Below are positions 47,492 through 60,140 of a stretch of DNA of 64,000 bases, one piece after another (position 1 is the stretch's first letter; each line of letters starts with the position of its first letter). The DNA is from Amblyornis subalaris (taxonomy: Eukaryota; Chordata; Aves; Passeriformes; Ptilonorhynchidae): contig JACAXG010000032.1 of NCBI GenBank assembly GCA_018881555.1, forward strand, positions 4,724,837 to 4,788,836. The letters are read 5' to 3'. The notes under the pieces were generated by a model. That model searched no databases. It saw only the letters and a list, made by a program, of their open reading frames with translations, and was not told the DNA's origin. Both the position numbers and the translations under genes were made by a program.

Positions 47492-47960
47492 CAAATAATT
47501 TCTTTACAGTGACATTCTTTCAAACTAAAAGTTTCCTGTATATTTTCTAAATTTCAAAGTGTTTGAACCCCTCTCCACATTTTCAAGTATAAACCTGGAA
47601 GGAAATGAACTATTTCTCGGAAGGTGAAAATTTTCTTGTACGTTTTTCAATCACTGCAGTAGTATGCATTTTGTTACTTGTTCATACCAAGCTGGCCACA
47701 TAACTCTTAGGTACAGCATCTGCATTTCTAGATTTCTGCTCCAGTTCTTATGTCACCTGCTGAAGGAAAATGCTCAGACTGTCTGAGGATTGAGCAGCCA
47801 CTTCTTTGAAGCAGTTACCAGCACAGCTTCTGACTCCAGCCCTCTGCCAGCACACATTCAACCAGCCTGCAGACATCAGTAGCTGGCTTGCCCCCACTCT
47901 GAGGCTTCAAATTAAATTGCTGTTGAGACTCCATGACATAAATTAAGAACAGAAAAAACA
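47492..47960. other. Unique DNA, no gene seen
   Basis: Nothing recognised. It may contain further degraded parts of the hAT-like fragment to the right, but no motif can be traced. Confidence 0.4.
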
Positions 47961-48200
47961 GTTTTAAGCTTACAACTCTGAAGAAATCACTAAACGAATT
48001 CTATTTTGGCAGCTTGCTGCTCACAACTCAGAAAANACGACAGCAAAGCAAATCACATGTCCAGTGTGTGTTTTATAACCCTGCGCAGACTAAGCCATCT
48101 TGTAGGCACATGCTTGACTATTTTTAGTGGCTGTGCTCCTGCAAATATGGCAAAGTCCTTTAGCGTTGGCGAGTCACTAGGGGCTACTTGAAAAGTAGCA
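47961..48200 (-). pseudogene. hAT-superfamily transposase-like fragment (dead)
   Basis: On the minus strand one frame reads LKDFAIFAGAQPLKIVKH then VPTRWLSLRRVIKHTLDM. The K-H-x-x-T-R-W-L-S-L core is typical of hAT-like transposases and host genes derived from them (ZBED-type proteins), where it sits in the catalytic/dimerisation part. Right after LDM the frame has a TGA, and beyond it the same frame continues ALLSxFLSC, where related proteins usually have W-D-A-L-x-x-Y-F. The stop thus looks like a single W-to-stop change, and similarity then fades after about 14 residues. The upstream part of the open frame (to 48334) is not clearly homologous. There is no zinc-finger BED domain, terminal inverted repeat or 8-bp target duplication in view. 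It is an inactive remnant. Confidence 0.7.
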
Positions 48201-51200
48201 AGAGATGTCAGTTGCTGGAATTTTGACTGAAAATAATAATACCTGGATTTCAGATTTGCTGCACAGATTTGCCAAAGAGCAAGTGAAGTCAGCTCTGGCA
48301 ATGTGACGATTCGCTGATTGCTGCCTCCAGCCATGAAAGCACAGGATTTGACTGTGTTTTATTTTCATCACCATTGCTACAGCATCGTTTTAAAGGTACA
48401 CGATGGCTCGTGGGAATGCCAGTTTTCCAGGGTGTCCATCTGGGAATCAAACAGCTCTCCTTCAGTTCCGAGCAGGCACTGTGGTGTATCCAGAGGACCT
48501 ATAACTGACACGGCCGATTAGTCATAGAAACATCCCACTAAAATTAGCGGCAGCTTTTCATCTTTATGGGCCTCATGCCTTGGTCCATATGTAGAACATA
48601 CAGAATGGATTTTTCTTTTCTTGGCATGTAACCCCGTCTTTCCGGTGCTTTGGTTCCAGACCTTCATGAGCAATGCAGGTGGCTTTTGTTGTTCCACAGC
48701 TCATATTCTTGACAGTTACTGCATCTACACAATACTTCTGGATTCAGCCAGGCTGAAACATTCTCACAAACAGTTACTTAAGATTACCAGCATTAGCACA
48801 TAAATATAATAGTAATTAATAACACTTTGGCTTCTTGAAGATTCCTTGTGCTGCTCTGTTGGCTCTATTTCAACAGCACCTAAAAAACTGCCCACACCAG
48901 TCTTGTTTTTAAGCTTTCTGTAGTTTGTTTTTGAGGTATGCAGCTGAAGAACAGGAATAAACTACTGTGATTTTCACTTTGAGAGACCAAGGTTTTCATG
49001 GCCACTTCACATTTGGTACTGTGTGTATTTATTCATCTGTTGGGTCCCAGATGGAGACAATTCAGACCTGGTTTTCAGAGGTGTTGGGCAATTAATAGCT
49101 TCCATGCAAGCCAAAGGGAACTGTGACCATGAGGTACTGTGCTGGATATGGCTTCTGGTTTTTTGATGAGAGCATGCACAAGACACCATTTAAACAGTGT
49201 TTAGTTCATATCTTCATTCTGANTCTAAATTTATAGCAAACAGGGACTTGAATTACTTCTGTGTCATTTACAGCATTTGTGAAATGAGTAAAGGATCCAA
49301 TCAGATATTTTACATCAGTAATATATTCCAAAAAGAAAATTCAAGACTTCTCAATCCTACCCTTCTACTTGAGTTTCTTGTCTGCTGCCTTAGCATATAG
49401 GTCAAACACTGAATAAGAGTCTCCTTTTCTTATGAAAGAGTTATTCCAAAGTCGGGGTCAGCTTGTCAGTGGCACTGTCATGGCACCATTGTTTTACCTG
49501 GCACACTGGATTTTATTTTCCAGTGCTTTAAATACACAAATCTTCCAAAGTATTTCACATATTCAGAAAGGCAAGAGTATGCCAGGTTGTCTTATTTGAA
49601 GTCTCCAAGTTTATATATCCCATTTTGTAAAAAAAAAAAAAAAAATAGAATGTGTAAAGTGTCTGGATAAAATTCAGAGGGATACTTGGAGCTGACTAAT
49701 AGTAGGGGTAGGACTTTTGTGCCACACTGTGCAACATATTGCAATGCAGGCAACGGCTGTTCCAATCCAAAAATAGAAAAGGTGATTCATTTTGGTTTGG
49801 AATGAAACAGCAGCATGTCTTGGTGTTGCTAATAAAAGCCTTTAGGGTTTTGCTCCCTGCAGGCTTCATTGCAATAATAGCAGTGCTTCTGTTAGCTCAT
49901 TATCAACATTGCTGGCAGCGCAGGAGGCAGAATTGGTTGCACATTCAGATTATTATTGTCATTGCAACACTTTATATTAAGACTCCTTAAACAAAGAATT
50001 TACAAGTCATGTTAGAGACAGTCCATCAATAGGAGCTGTTATAGAACCTCTTACTACAAGGGCTGATCAGCCTTTTATTGACGCCCTGTGGAAAAATTGC
50101 TAACTACCCATGAACTGTTTGTAAATCGAGCAGGGATATTCAGACACATACATTTGAGGGACATGAGGGACCATTTTGGGGATTGAATCTGGNTTCCTGC
50201 AGATTACAGTCACAACATCTTGCCAGAGGAGTTCTGCAGTAAGACAGCAGTTTCTGGATTAACTACTTCATCTTTCCTAGAAAACCTTCTACTTTAAACC
50301 TGAAGTTCTCAAGAATCCTTAATTGCTTAATATTTAAGCATGAAAAAGGCAGTTACTCACCTGGTTCCAGATTTCAGATATTAATCTGCTACAGCAAAGA
50401 TCCTTCCACTACTGCAACCTTCCCCCTTCTCTCTTACTTGCTTTCTTTCACTTCATTTACATTCTATGTTCTTTATGAAGTAAAAATCTTTACTTAAGAT
50501 TCAGATTTTGGTAGAATCTGAACACCATCCAAGGTAGGGATCAGTCATGCTGATGTTATTATGAGCAAATGCCAACCCATCCTTCCAAAAATTACATAGG
50601 CAACACCTAATGGACAGAGAAAAAGTTTAAAGGCTCAGAGTTTGTCCACAGAGAATGGAGTAAAGAACTAATGGATATATGCAGCTCCTTGCCACTTTCA
50701 TACCATGGTGAGCTTTCTCCCCAGAGCTGCACCTGCAGGGTTATATGCCTTGGGAGAGCCCTCTGGAAAAGGTCTCACTCTCTCATAGGCAGATGGTGGC
50801 CAGGCTGCCTCTTATGGGTAATTTGAAATAGTGAATTAAAACCAAAACTAAGATAAAATAACAAAATAACAAAACAACTTCCATGCTGCATCATGCACAG
50901 AATCATTGCATTTTGGGGGTGTAGCAGACAAGAGCTGTGAGCTCTGCTCGTACCACTGATGTTCCTGTATCCATGAGCTTTGCGTCACAGCCTCCATTTC
51001 TTACAGACCACTCTGCCTTCCACAGCCTCTCATAGGCTTCCCTGTAGCAACCCTTCTGTGCTGAGCTTTTCTGAGCACGCAGAGTGACCCAGGGTCCACT
51101 TCAGATTCTCTCATAAAATAACTTGGATCATCTCTTGTTTTTCTTGAATAAATGCAACACATTCTGCCTATTATTTTGCCAAGGTGTTCATGAACAGTAA

Positions 51201-51353
51201 AGCTGGGAACTGCAGAGTGCTGGCAGGCCAGGCCAGGCCAGGCGCTGTGCTTACTGCCGCAGTATTCCTCCACCAGCTGGTTCTGCTTCCCTGTAATTTG
51301 TTCAGGATTTGCGTCAGGGCCTCTAAATTCACCTTCTGCAAGATATTTACTAA

Positions 51354-51358
<5 letters not shown>
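48201..51358. other. Unique DNA, possible conserved non-coding patches, no gene seen
   Basis: An A(17) run lies at 49629-49645. The 49740-50110 stretch holds repeated ATTGCAA/TTGCAAT and TAAT-type motifs in clean unique sequence and is the sort of DNA that may be conserved, but that cannot be judged without alignment. A minus-strand donor-like CAG|GTGAGT occurs near 50359 without a convincing acceptor. 'ggccaggccaggccagg' at 51227-51242 is a 5-bp tandem. Confidence 0.4.

Positions 51359-51386
<28 letters not shown>
51359..51386 (+). repeat. (CT)14 microsatellite
   Basis: An uninterrupted CT dinucleotide array, GA on the minus strand. The open frames across it contain Ser-Leu or Arg-Glu runs and are not genes. 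Confidence 0.95.
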
Positions 51387-51389
<3 letters not shown>

Positions 51390-51827
51390 AGAAATGTTCC
51401 CCCCCTCCCTTTCTTTTAGAAGAGAATAATTTGCCACTGGATTGGAAACAAATTGGTACCATGTTGTCCGGGCAGCTCTGCCTGTTTCCCAGACACATTC
51501 ATTGTATTTGTTAATTCTTTTCATCATGAGAATGGCAGAAATGTAGAGGTGAAATCAAGTGTATTCAAGGAGCTCACTTGACAGAGGTAAATCTAAAAAA
51601 GAAATGAGGCTTCATCCTCCACAGTTATAAATGTGTTCCATTTTGGCTGCAGTACACTCCAGACATCCTAAGGATGGTGACTTTGAAGGATTCAGAGTTC
51701 AAACCAATATTGACATGTTGCTTAAAAAAATCTTCTCAATTGAAAGATATTGTTGTGTCTGGTTATTAACTACTTATCATGCATATCTGCCTAATTCCTT
51801 GTCTTTTGAAAATGTTAGACTACTTAC
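51387..51827. other. Unique DNA, no gene seen
   Basis: Nothing recognised apart from acting as the would-be intron start on the minus strand of the next segment. Confidence 0.4.
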
Positions 51828-51890
51828 CTTGGTCACTAGATTTGATTTTTGCCATGTCCCTAGGACATCGAAAGGTTCTAAAAGATTCTC
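51828..51890 (-). other. Exon-like segment on minus strand, 63 bases, open in phase 0, unproven
   Basis: On the minus strand a good acceptor (ACAACTTCTTTTCATCAG) precedes, and the donor ACCAAG|GTAAGT follows. The length is exactly 21 codons. Phase 0 is open and reads ENLLEPFDVLGTWQK..., ending NLVTK. A second frame is also open. Length divisible by three, an open phase-0 frame and both splice signals make it the best coding-exon candidate on the minus strand. No protein family is recognised and chance remains possible. Confidence 0.3.
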
Positions 51891-54800
51891 CTGATGAAAA
51901 GAAGTTGTGATGTAAGGCTAAAAAATGATGTAAATCAAAAATAAACTCTGTGGTTGAAATAAAAATTCTTTCACCCCTTTTTATTATAAAAAGANTGTTC
52001 ACATTTTTCACTTTGACAAACTTTGAGAGTAAGCCTACTTGAATCTAATGTAAGATTGAAATTTTAAAAAAACCCTGCAAGATAAATGAAGTATTTTAGA
52101 TCAAGCAGTGTGTTTAATTTGATCAGAACAGAAATACCTTTTCTTTCATTTTTGTTCTGGCAAAACTAACAAAAAAGTCATTTTGGGTTGACCTGAAACA
52201 ATTTTTTCCTAAGTTTAGACAGAGAGTGGAAAGATTAGTTATTTAGACAGCACTACTCCTAAATTCAAAGGCTGTGCCATTTCCAGCAGGCTATCCTTCC
52301 TGCCTTAAATGAGCTTTTCATCCTAATATATATGTTTATAACAACTGATGAGAGAAATATTGAGTAATCGCATAGATCGCAGTCAAAGTTTAAAAATTCC
52401 TTTAACTATTTGACCTTCCCTTCTTGGAAGGGCATCCTATGTGTGTGCAACTTATCTATCATTCCAGTTTATAATGAGATCTTTTTGTTGTTTATTGCAG
52501 CCATTTGTTGTTGTTTTAAAAATAAAACCTTTCCATATTAATCTGCTCCATCTCTTGTGTTGTGGGAGATAATTTACAGTGATGTGCCTGGCCCTAAATA
52601 AATGCAGGTTCACTTACAGTAGGAAGAACTGTTGGAAAAAGTACAATAAGTTGTCCCCAAAATAAACAAACCTTACTTTTCCATTTTGGTTCTGCCAATG
52701 GCTGTCTGATACCGAGCATGTAGAAGCAAGATGTTTGCTGACCATCCTACAGATGTCCAATGTTTCAGTAATGTTGAATGAATCACTTTTGCTCTGTTGG
52801 CTCACAGAGAAGCAAATAATGTTTTCCTGATTCATCTTCTAGAAAGATATTACTTTGGAGAAGCTATTTATGAACTCAAATGCACCCAGCAATCTGTTTG
52901 TTCTTTAATTCCTTCCCCATTTTCCTGCTTACAACACCTTTTCTGACTTAAACATGTGCAGCATAAACCTCGTGTCATGTGTTATAGGGGAGAAAATCTA
53001 GAATGCTAAACACACTAGTGCTCTTTGGTAACACCTACAATCATAATGAAGTGTTTCCTGGCACACTGCACGCTGTACCTTAAATCACTTTTATATTGAG
53101 CTCTGTAAGTGTTAGGGCTTTCTCCCAGTTTCACCTCTACGTTGGTTCCTGAAGAAAGTGATGTAGTAGGCAGCCCCTGTCCAGGCAGCAGCTCTGGTGG
53201 AGGTAGTTGCCACAATTTGGTGTTAGGCAGAACTGTTCCTACAGGCACTGCCCAATGTTGGGACAGGAGCATCAGCTCTGTCAGCAAGGCTGCAGAGAGG
53301 GGAACCTCTGGCCAGAGCCAAGGAAGGAAGGGTGAGGTGCACTTGGTGGCAGAAATGTCTTTTTCCAGCACAGCAGGGTGCAAGAAGAAGGATTTGTCTA
53401 GAGATTAACACTAAAACCCCAGTTCAGCTCCACAGTTAACCACATGTCCAGCTGAGAGAAAGTAAGGCACTTAAATGTCAATGGTTTTTCTCACACTGTT
53501 AAAATGGTTATGCACTCCAGGGGTTATTTAGAAAGATAAATAATTTTTTAAGGACAGAGAATGTTTAGAGAGACCTGATAGAATAAAAGACAAGAAAACT
53601 GAAAAAGAAAAAAAGTCATAACACAGGGAAGAAAATCATACAAATGTTGATAATTAACCAAGAATTCAACAATTCTGACAGAAACCTGGGAAAGATGATG
53701 CAGATTAGATATAACATGAGTCTGAAATCAATTGGAAATATTATGTGTGTCCAAAACACATTAAAAACACCTCAGCTGGGAAGATAATAATCTTTTTTCT
53801 TGATTATGTTGGAATTAAATGTGACAGCTGTATATTTTAATTGGCCTTGAAGATCTTCGTGTTCAGACCTTACATTTGCTGATTGCTGAACATTTTCCTA
53901 AACCTAAGCCTGATCATCTTGATAGCCATGACCACCTACAGGCCATAGCTCCTATTCAAACTAGATTCCATTTAATCATCCATGTTGTCTTTATTTGAAA
54001 ATTACCAAATGACAAGTTACTGGCCGTAAGAGAAAGACCTAAACTTGCACTGCAAGTTTGAGAGGAGTAGATATTATTTGATCTGATAGGCGTTATCAAC
54101 ACTGCTTTCTGTAGATTTATGGCAGTTCATTTATCAACAATTAATTGTACCTGACAGTTTATTCCTATCAAACTATTAACACTGTTGCTAATTTCATAGT
54201 GTGAGAACCATCCTTCTGCAACTCTCTGAGATACTATAAAGTTTTGCTGGCCCAAATAATTCAGCAATGCTGCAAAAGACTGTTTCATTAATGCATCTCC
54301 AGGAATTACCTGTGTCTGCCTCCTCAGCCTTATGTAACTGATTTAAAACAAATGGACTTTAATATCAGGATTGCACTGCCAAGCAGCAGCAAACTAGAAA
54401 GAGCTGGAACTTAATCAGGCTCACAGTCTCCTGTGCAGGGGACACAAGGAAGTCTGCAAGACTTCTCAAGAATCTAGGTGAAGAAAAGGAATATCCACCT
54501 GAAGAAAAAATGTGTATAGACATGTACATAAAAAATAACACTTATGCAATTGCTAGTAAATATTAATTATTAAATTGTTATTATATAAAAGGAAAAATAA
54601 GCTATGGCTAGAAAGAAAGTTATATGAATTTAATTAAAATAATTTTTAAAGTCTGTGAGTTAAGCAGGAGTATATATAAACATTTGATTTCTTCCTTTTA
54701 TTTCAGTAGCTTCCATTAATTTCTCACAGAAATGGGCTCAAGTCACTGGTGAAGCTGCAGTGATGTAAGCCAGGGTGTGGATTTCTGGAAGACCAACCAC

Positions 54801-54962
54801 TTCCCCCATGGATGATCTTGTTCCACAGCCAAGGNAGGTAACTCACTTGACCTTTGGTACCTAGGCTGGACATTTGTATATGTTAGATGAAATGAATGTA
54901 AATCCAGGTCTATAGGTTTTAAAAAAAAAAAAAGTTACATAGGATTTAAAGTGTTAGACAAA
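51891..54962. other. AT-rich unique DNA, no gene seen
   Basis: A GC-richer segment at 53110-53390 carries open frames on both strands (minus 53015-53383, 122 codons; plus 53109-53408, 99 codons) with no recognisable domain. An A-run lies near 54920-54933. Confidence 0.45.
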
Positions 54963-55013
54963 ATCAGTTTATATTTACTGCATATATATACTGCATATAT
55001 ACTGCTATATTTT
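54963..55013. repeat. TA-rich imperfect repeat of TACTGCATATA units
   Basis: Three imperfect copies of a 'tactgcatata' unit in tandem, low complexity. Confidence 0.7.
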
Positions 55014-56754
55014 AGGGCAAACAAGTCCTTAGGATTAAGATCCGAAAAGCTCCCTCACTGATAAAAATATTTTATAGACTATTTATGGAATAGTCTCCAA
55101 AACAATATTTATCATTGTGTACACTTCTTTGGAACCTTTAACTTCCTAAAAATCAAAATAATAAGAAGCTAATCTGCAGAGAAAAATCCAGCACAGGCCA
55201 GAAGATACACCAGATAGGGTAGTGTTTATCTGCCATTTCCATCTGCTGTGACTGTGAGTAAAACACTGAATATAACCTTCATTTACTTAATTTAAGGGTA
55301 CCTCTGTCTATTTTAAGGACTAATTCTAAAGCAAATCTTCCTTATTCTGCACATCTTCTGGCTTAACTCATCTAAGCTAGGGACATTCTCAGACAGCTTG
55401 GCACAGATAACCAAATATTATTTAGTTATTTATTATCACTGTGGCTTCAGTTTCTCCTCTGAAATGGCTTGGATATTTTTCCTGAAAAATGATCATTTCT
55501 CAGTTTATCCATTATCCACTAATAGTTCTTGTGTGAGCTCCAGGGAGGACACATATTTCTTCTCAAAGTTTTCAGAAGGCTCCAGCTGAAGAGTCCTGTA
55601 ACTGGAGTAATTTTTATTACCTTAGCACTGTCTTCTTCAAGCTGTATCTCTCCAAAGAAAAGCCTAAGGCCATTCTAACAAACCAGAGGATNCTGACCCT
55701 TTTAAAATCACCTCTGATCTTGGAGCAGAGCTTCCATGTTTCACATGAATGCAACCTTCCTTCCCAATCTATTTTGGATTTTTTTACAATCCCCATGTTA
55801 GCCAGGAAGTCTCTGAAGCTCAGCTCCTACTAGAACAGTTTTATACCTTATACATTTGACAGGAACTGCTGGCATTCGCCTGCAGGAAGCTGACATGTGA
55901 TTTAGGAGGGGATAAAACATGTACATGTTTGTTACTTGAGTTTTACAGCTCTGCAGGGAATGAAAATCTTTTTCACAAAGGATTTAAAACCTTGGCTTTT
56001 TTCCCCACTTGAAAATTTCAAAATTCTCCAAAGGGAAATTGCAAGATGAAATTAATTTGGGGTCAATTGAAAGGTTTCAGTCTGACCAAACCCAAATCCT
56101 TTTAATTTTGTCTTTCATATTTATTTTTTTACATTACATTATAATATACTGAGCAGCATAAAATATGAGATGCTAGTCCTAATGCTTTAAGGAAAGTCTT
56201 GAACATATGGCCCAAATGTAACTGATACATTGATGTCTAGCTGAGTTTATGGAAACCCTAAAACAACAACTGTGGGAGACATGAAATGAGCTATTCATCC
56301 TGACTTGTGTCCAGGAGTGATATTTAATAACAATGATATTTAAAATACTTTATCAAGGAGCATGACAAACAGAATAGGAGAAAAGGGCATGATACAGGAA
56401 AGACCACGTATTGTCAGAGACAGCTTCATTTGGTGCCAAGAACAAACTATATTTGATAAAACTATATTTTTACATAGTTATAAATGTTCTTATATCCTTA
56501 CATCCTTATGTTTTTTCCAAGTCAAGACACACAAAACCTCCAGCAGCAATGAAGCTCTGCTAAGGAGAAGAAGTCTCAGGAGCTGAATTCTTTGGTGTCG
56601 CCAAAACCTGCATTAGTTTAATGCAGTTATTTGCACTGAGTGGTAAAATATTTTGGTGTATCATTTGACTGAAACCTGTTCCATCAGAGGAGCTTTCCAT
56701 CCTCTCCACCACCATCACCACCATCACATTAGCATTATTGCTTCACGAGCTTGA
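55014..56754. other. AT-rich unique DNA, no gene seen
   Basis: A CCA/CCATCA-rich patch lies at about 56704-56727. No gene is recognised. Confidence 0.45.
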
Positions 56755-57815
56755 AGGACAGGAAGGTAATCAGGAACAGTCAACAGCAGCAGATCACACA
56801 CCACCAGCTCAAGTGCTTTTGATGAAGAAATGAGTGTCTGTGCAGATAACATGTAATACACTCTGACTTCTGTAAAACTGTTGACACCATCCCACACAGT
56901 ATTTTCATGTGTAGGCTGAAGAAATACGGGCTAGACAAACTGTCTTCAAGATGAGTTGAATACTGGCCAAGGCACCTCATTCTAATTAGTGTCTCAGTAT
57001 CAAATTGGCAGCCAGCAACAAGCAGAGCAGCCTGGGAGTTCATAGTAGGGCTGGTACTCTTCAGCATCTTTTTCCATGACCTGGGTAATGAGACAGAAAC
57101 CAGCCTTGTCAAATGCGTGAACAATACCTAATTAAACTGAGCAGGCCGGGTTTGGTACACTCCACAACTAGAGTTTCAAGCCAAAGGGACCCTGACAAAC
57201 TTAAGGATTAAGTTAACAGAAGTCTCACAAAATTCAGCAAGGATAAATTAAAAAGTTTGTACCTAGGGCAAGCACAAGTTAGTGAGTCAATTGTCTGAAC
57301 TGCAGCCTTGTTGAAAAGGACCTTTGACGTCTGTGGAGAGTAATGGACACCAAGGTGCTGTGACCACAAACACGGGAAACTGCATAAGGGGTCACATTAG
57401 CAAGAGTGTGGCCAGAGGAAGGCATGAAGTTATCCCTCCTTTCAGCAGTGATGTGGAGCCAAAGGGGTGATTTAACAGCAGCTTACAGCTCTTTGAAGGA
57501 GAGTTGTAAAGATGATGGGTCAAACTCCTCTCAGGAGTAGCAGATGATTTAACAAAGGGCAAGAGCAAAGTGATGCAGCTTGGGAGGTTCACCTTGGACA
57601 TCAGGACATCTTCAATAGGATAGCAGTGCAACACTGGACCCCCATTCTGGTGGAAGGCCTGTCCTCAGAGGTTTTCAAGATTCTGCTAGACTTACCCTCA
57701 GCTGGTCTGATCTACCGTTGTTGTAGTAACCTGCTTTAACCAAGGCATTGTACTAGATGACCTCCAGAGATCCCATCTAGCTCCCTTATTTCCTTGATTC
57801 TGTATTTCACTATTT
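56755..57815 (+). mobile_element. Old CR1 LINE from reverse transcriptase to 3' end, plus strand
   Basis: Ordered CR1 blocks: 'aatcaggaacagtcaacag', 'tctgacttctgtaaaactgttgacaccatccca' (the reverse transcriptase F-x-K-x-F-D-T-V-P-H motif, here degraded), 'ggctggtactcttcagcatctttttccatgacctggg', 'aagagtgtggccagaggaag', 'gtggaaggcctgtcctcagaggttttcaagattctgctagac', and near the end 'ctagatgacctccagagatcccatctag' followed by 'gattctgtatttc', a worn version of the terminal 8-mers. About 1.06 kb is present with many frame breaks. Minus-strand open frames across it (114 and 80 codons) are antisense shadows. Confidence 0.85.
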
Positions 57816-58090
57816 TTCCTCCCCCCCCAACATATTAGGAGGGTCAAATTAAAATTCAGGAAAAAAAATCCTGTCAGGATATGAAGCCAGGTAAAAATGA
57901 CCTCAGTATACTCCCTTAAAATAGTCAAGAGTCTTCTAAAATGTAATTTGAAAATAGCATGAGGAATAAGTGTGTGCAGTGAATCACCAAGACAATGTGA
58001 CTTGCAAAACCTTTATTGCTTAAGGCAGTACATAGCAGACAATGGATTTCACTTGATTACTTTATCCTACATCCTTTACAGCAAAGACAA
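57816..58090. other. Unique DNA, no gene seen
   Basis: A short C(8) run lies near 57821-57828. Nothing else is recognised. Confidence 0.4.
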
Positions 58091-58276
58091 TTCCCTTCCT
58101 TCCTTCCTTCCTTCCTTCCTCCCTTCCTCCCTTCCTCCCTTCCTCCCTCCCTCCCTTCCTTCCTTCCTTCCTTCCTTCCTTCCTTCCTNNNNNNNNNNNN
58201 NNNNNNNNNNNNNNNNNNNNNNNNNNNNNNNNNCCTTCCTTCCTTCCTTCCTTCCTTCCTTCCTTCCTTCCTTCCT
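58091..58276 (+). repeat. (TTCC)n / (TCCC)n microsatellite with assembly gap
   Basis: TTCC units with TCCC variants on the left side, then a pure TTCC block, a 45-base N gap (58189-58233), and pure TTCC again to 58276. The Ns almost certainly stand for unresolved repeat length, so the true size is unknown. The open frames across it (Pro-Ser-Phe-Leu or Arg-Lys-Glu-Gly runs) are artefacts of the repeat. Confidence 0.95.
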
Positions 58277-60140
58277 ATGAGATTCTGGGCAAGGTCTTTA
58301 GTCATCAGTCCAGTATGCAAGGAATGGGAATCACCATGAATAATTGGGAATGATTTCAGCAAACTGAAGTCCTTCAGGCACTGTGGTTTGTGAGAGGAGG
58401 TAGCAGAGTACATGGTCTGGTCACAATCTAGAATTTAGGTGCCAATATACTAACTCAATCCCATTTTATATAGAATTTGGGCATGAGTACAAACTACACT
58501 GTCCTTTTTTTTGACTACAGATGCATTGAAATTCTCTGTTAAGTGGAAAAACCCTCAAACTTGAGAGAGAGATATCTTGTCATCTCAATTCAATTCACTT
58601 CTAGTGAAACTCCACTGGCTGGACAAATGTCACCAAGACATTTACCCTAAATCAGTAACTTCCCAGAAACACAACTTCACACAGCCTTGGGAGCAGTTCA
58701 GTGTTACTTTTTAAGATACATGTAAGATAAAATTAATGTGGTGGGAAACACTACCTACATATGATTTCCCAAGTAGACAGATAATAAACAACACAGTGAA
58801 ACAGGAACCACCAGAGAAGTTTGCTCAAACAGAGAATTGGAGGTTGTTAACACAGAGATTTTGAAAATGGGCAGTTCTGGCCTCTGGAGAGACTTTTTTC
58901 AGTCTGTGTGGCCCTTGGAATATTTTCATCCAAGAGGAGTTCCCTTGGATGAGATCCTTGGAAAATATTTCGCTTTGATCTCTGGTGTATTACTCCTCTT
59001 TTGCAGCCAGCCAAAGTTTAAAACTAACTTGACTCCCCTTAGACTGATACAACTTCTACAGTCAGATACAGAAGTAGCATAGCAGGGATCAGAAAGACCC
59101 CAAGAAGCACTGCAAATAATCAAAACACTGCTCATGTCGAGCAGTGGTAAAATGAAAATTTTGGATGTGTCCGGAAGAGACTTGTCTCATCAGCACCAGA
59201 TGCTTAGACAGACATGGGCTATGGAGAGAATCATAAACTAGTGGAGAACTCACAGTTGCACTGAAGACAATGCAACCAGATCAACTCGTACCACCTGGGA
59301 ATCTGGGCTCTGAAGACTGAAGTCATAACAATAGAACTAAAAATAAGTTCCCACAAACTGGCCTACTCATCAGCACTGTATCTTGCCTTAGTGAAGCTGG
59401 AGATCTGCTACTAATACAGGCTTCTCTGCCCTAAATCATTTATTTTGGCAGCTCATAAAATATGGAAACTCTAACACTCAATATTCCCCACTCTCTCATG
59501 ATTACTGTTCAGGGACAGACTCTTTATATCAAACAGAAACTTAAAGATTGTGGCATGTTATCAAAACCATAATGAAATCTTGTGCAAGCACAGTAATCAG
59601 AGAGGGCTATTTGTCAAGACATACTGTAGAGAAAAACAAAATCCCACAGTAGAAACAGGAGTGCTTGCTCTGCCGAGAGATACTGTGAAAATGAAATGAA
59701 GGTCTTTTTTTCCTTCTCTTTAATCAAAACTCAGTATGAAAACAAAAACCTTACCAAATAACTTTTGCTGATAAAAAAAAGTTGGCTGGAAAGGAGCAGT
59801 GCATAATTTATACAGAAATAACATTAAAAGGGGGACTGTTCACATAGATATTTCTGAGTGTGTGATCAAAAATTTTGGCCCCGGGGGGAGCTCATGTTAC
59901 TGCCACTACTGGGTTGAGGCTGAATTTTACTCTCTCTGTGAGACAGTCAACACCTGGGAAGCTGCACAGGGAACAAAGGTGTGGGCAGATCTGATATTAC
60001 TTAGGAAGTCTCTGGTGAGGGCATGCCTGTGTTTTGACCCCACCTGCTGCGGGAGGTTACCCACTCTATCCACAAAATATCTGTAGACGTTTAAACTTGA
60101 CTCATTGCTTAACGAAGAGAAGCGCTGGAAGGGGAGTTAC
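58277..60140. other. Unique DNA, no gene seen
   Basis: No repeat family or gene is recognised. A small CCCCGGGGGG string lies at 59879-59888. Confidence 0.5.

Noticed and set aside
53015..53408. Overlapping 122-codon minus and 99-codon plus frames
   Set aside because: Opposite-strand frames over a GC-richer patch; no domain and no splice or promoter context.
56780..57634. Minus-strand frames of 114 and 80 codons
   Set aside because: They lie antisense to a plus-oriented CR1 fragment and show no protein similarity of their own.
57972..58413. Open frames of 102-118 codons across the TTCC repeat and the N gap
   Set aside because: They exist only because the tetranucleotide repeat has no stops, and part of the frame is unknown sequence.
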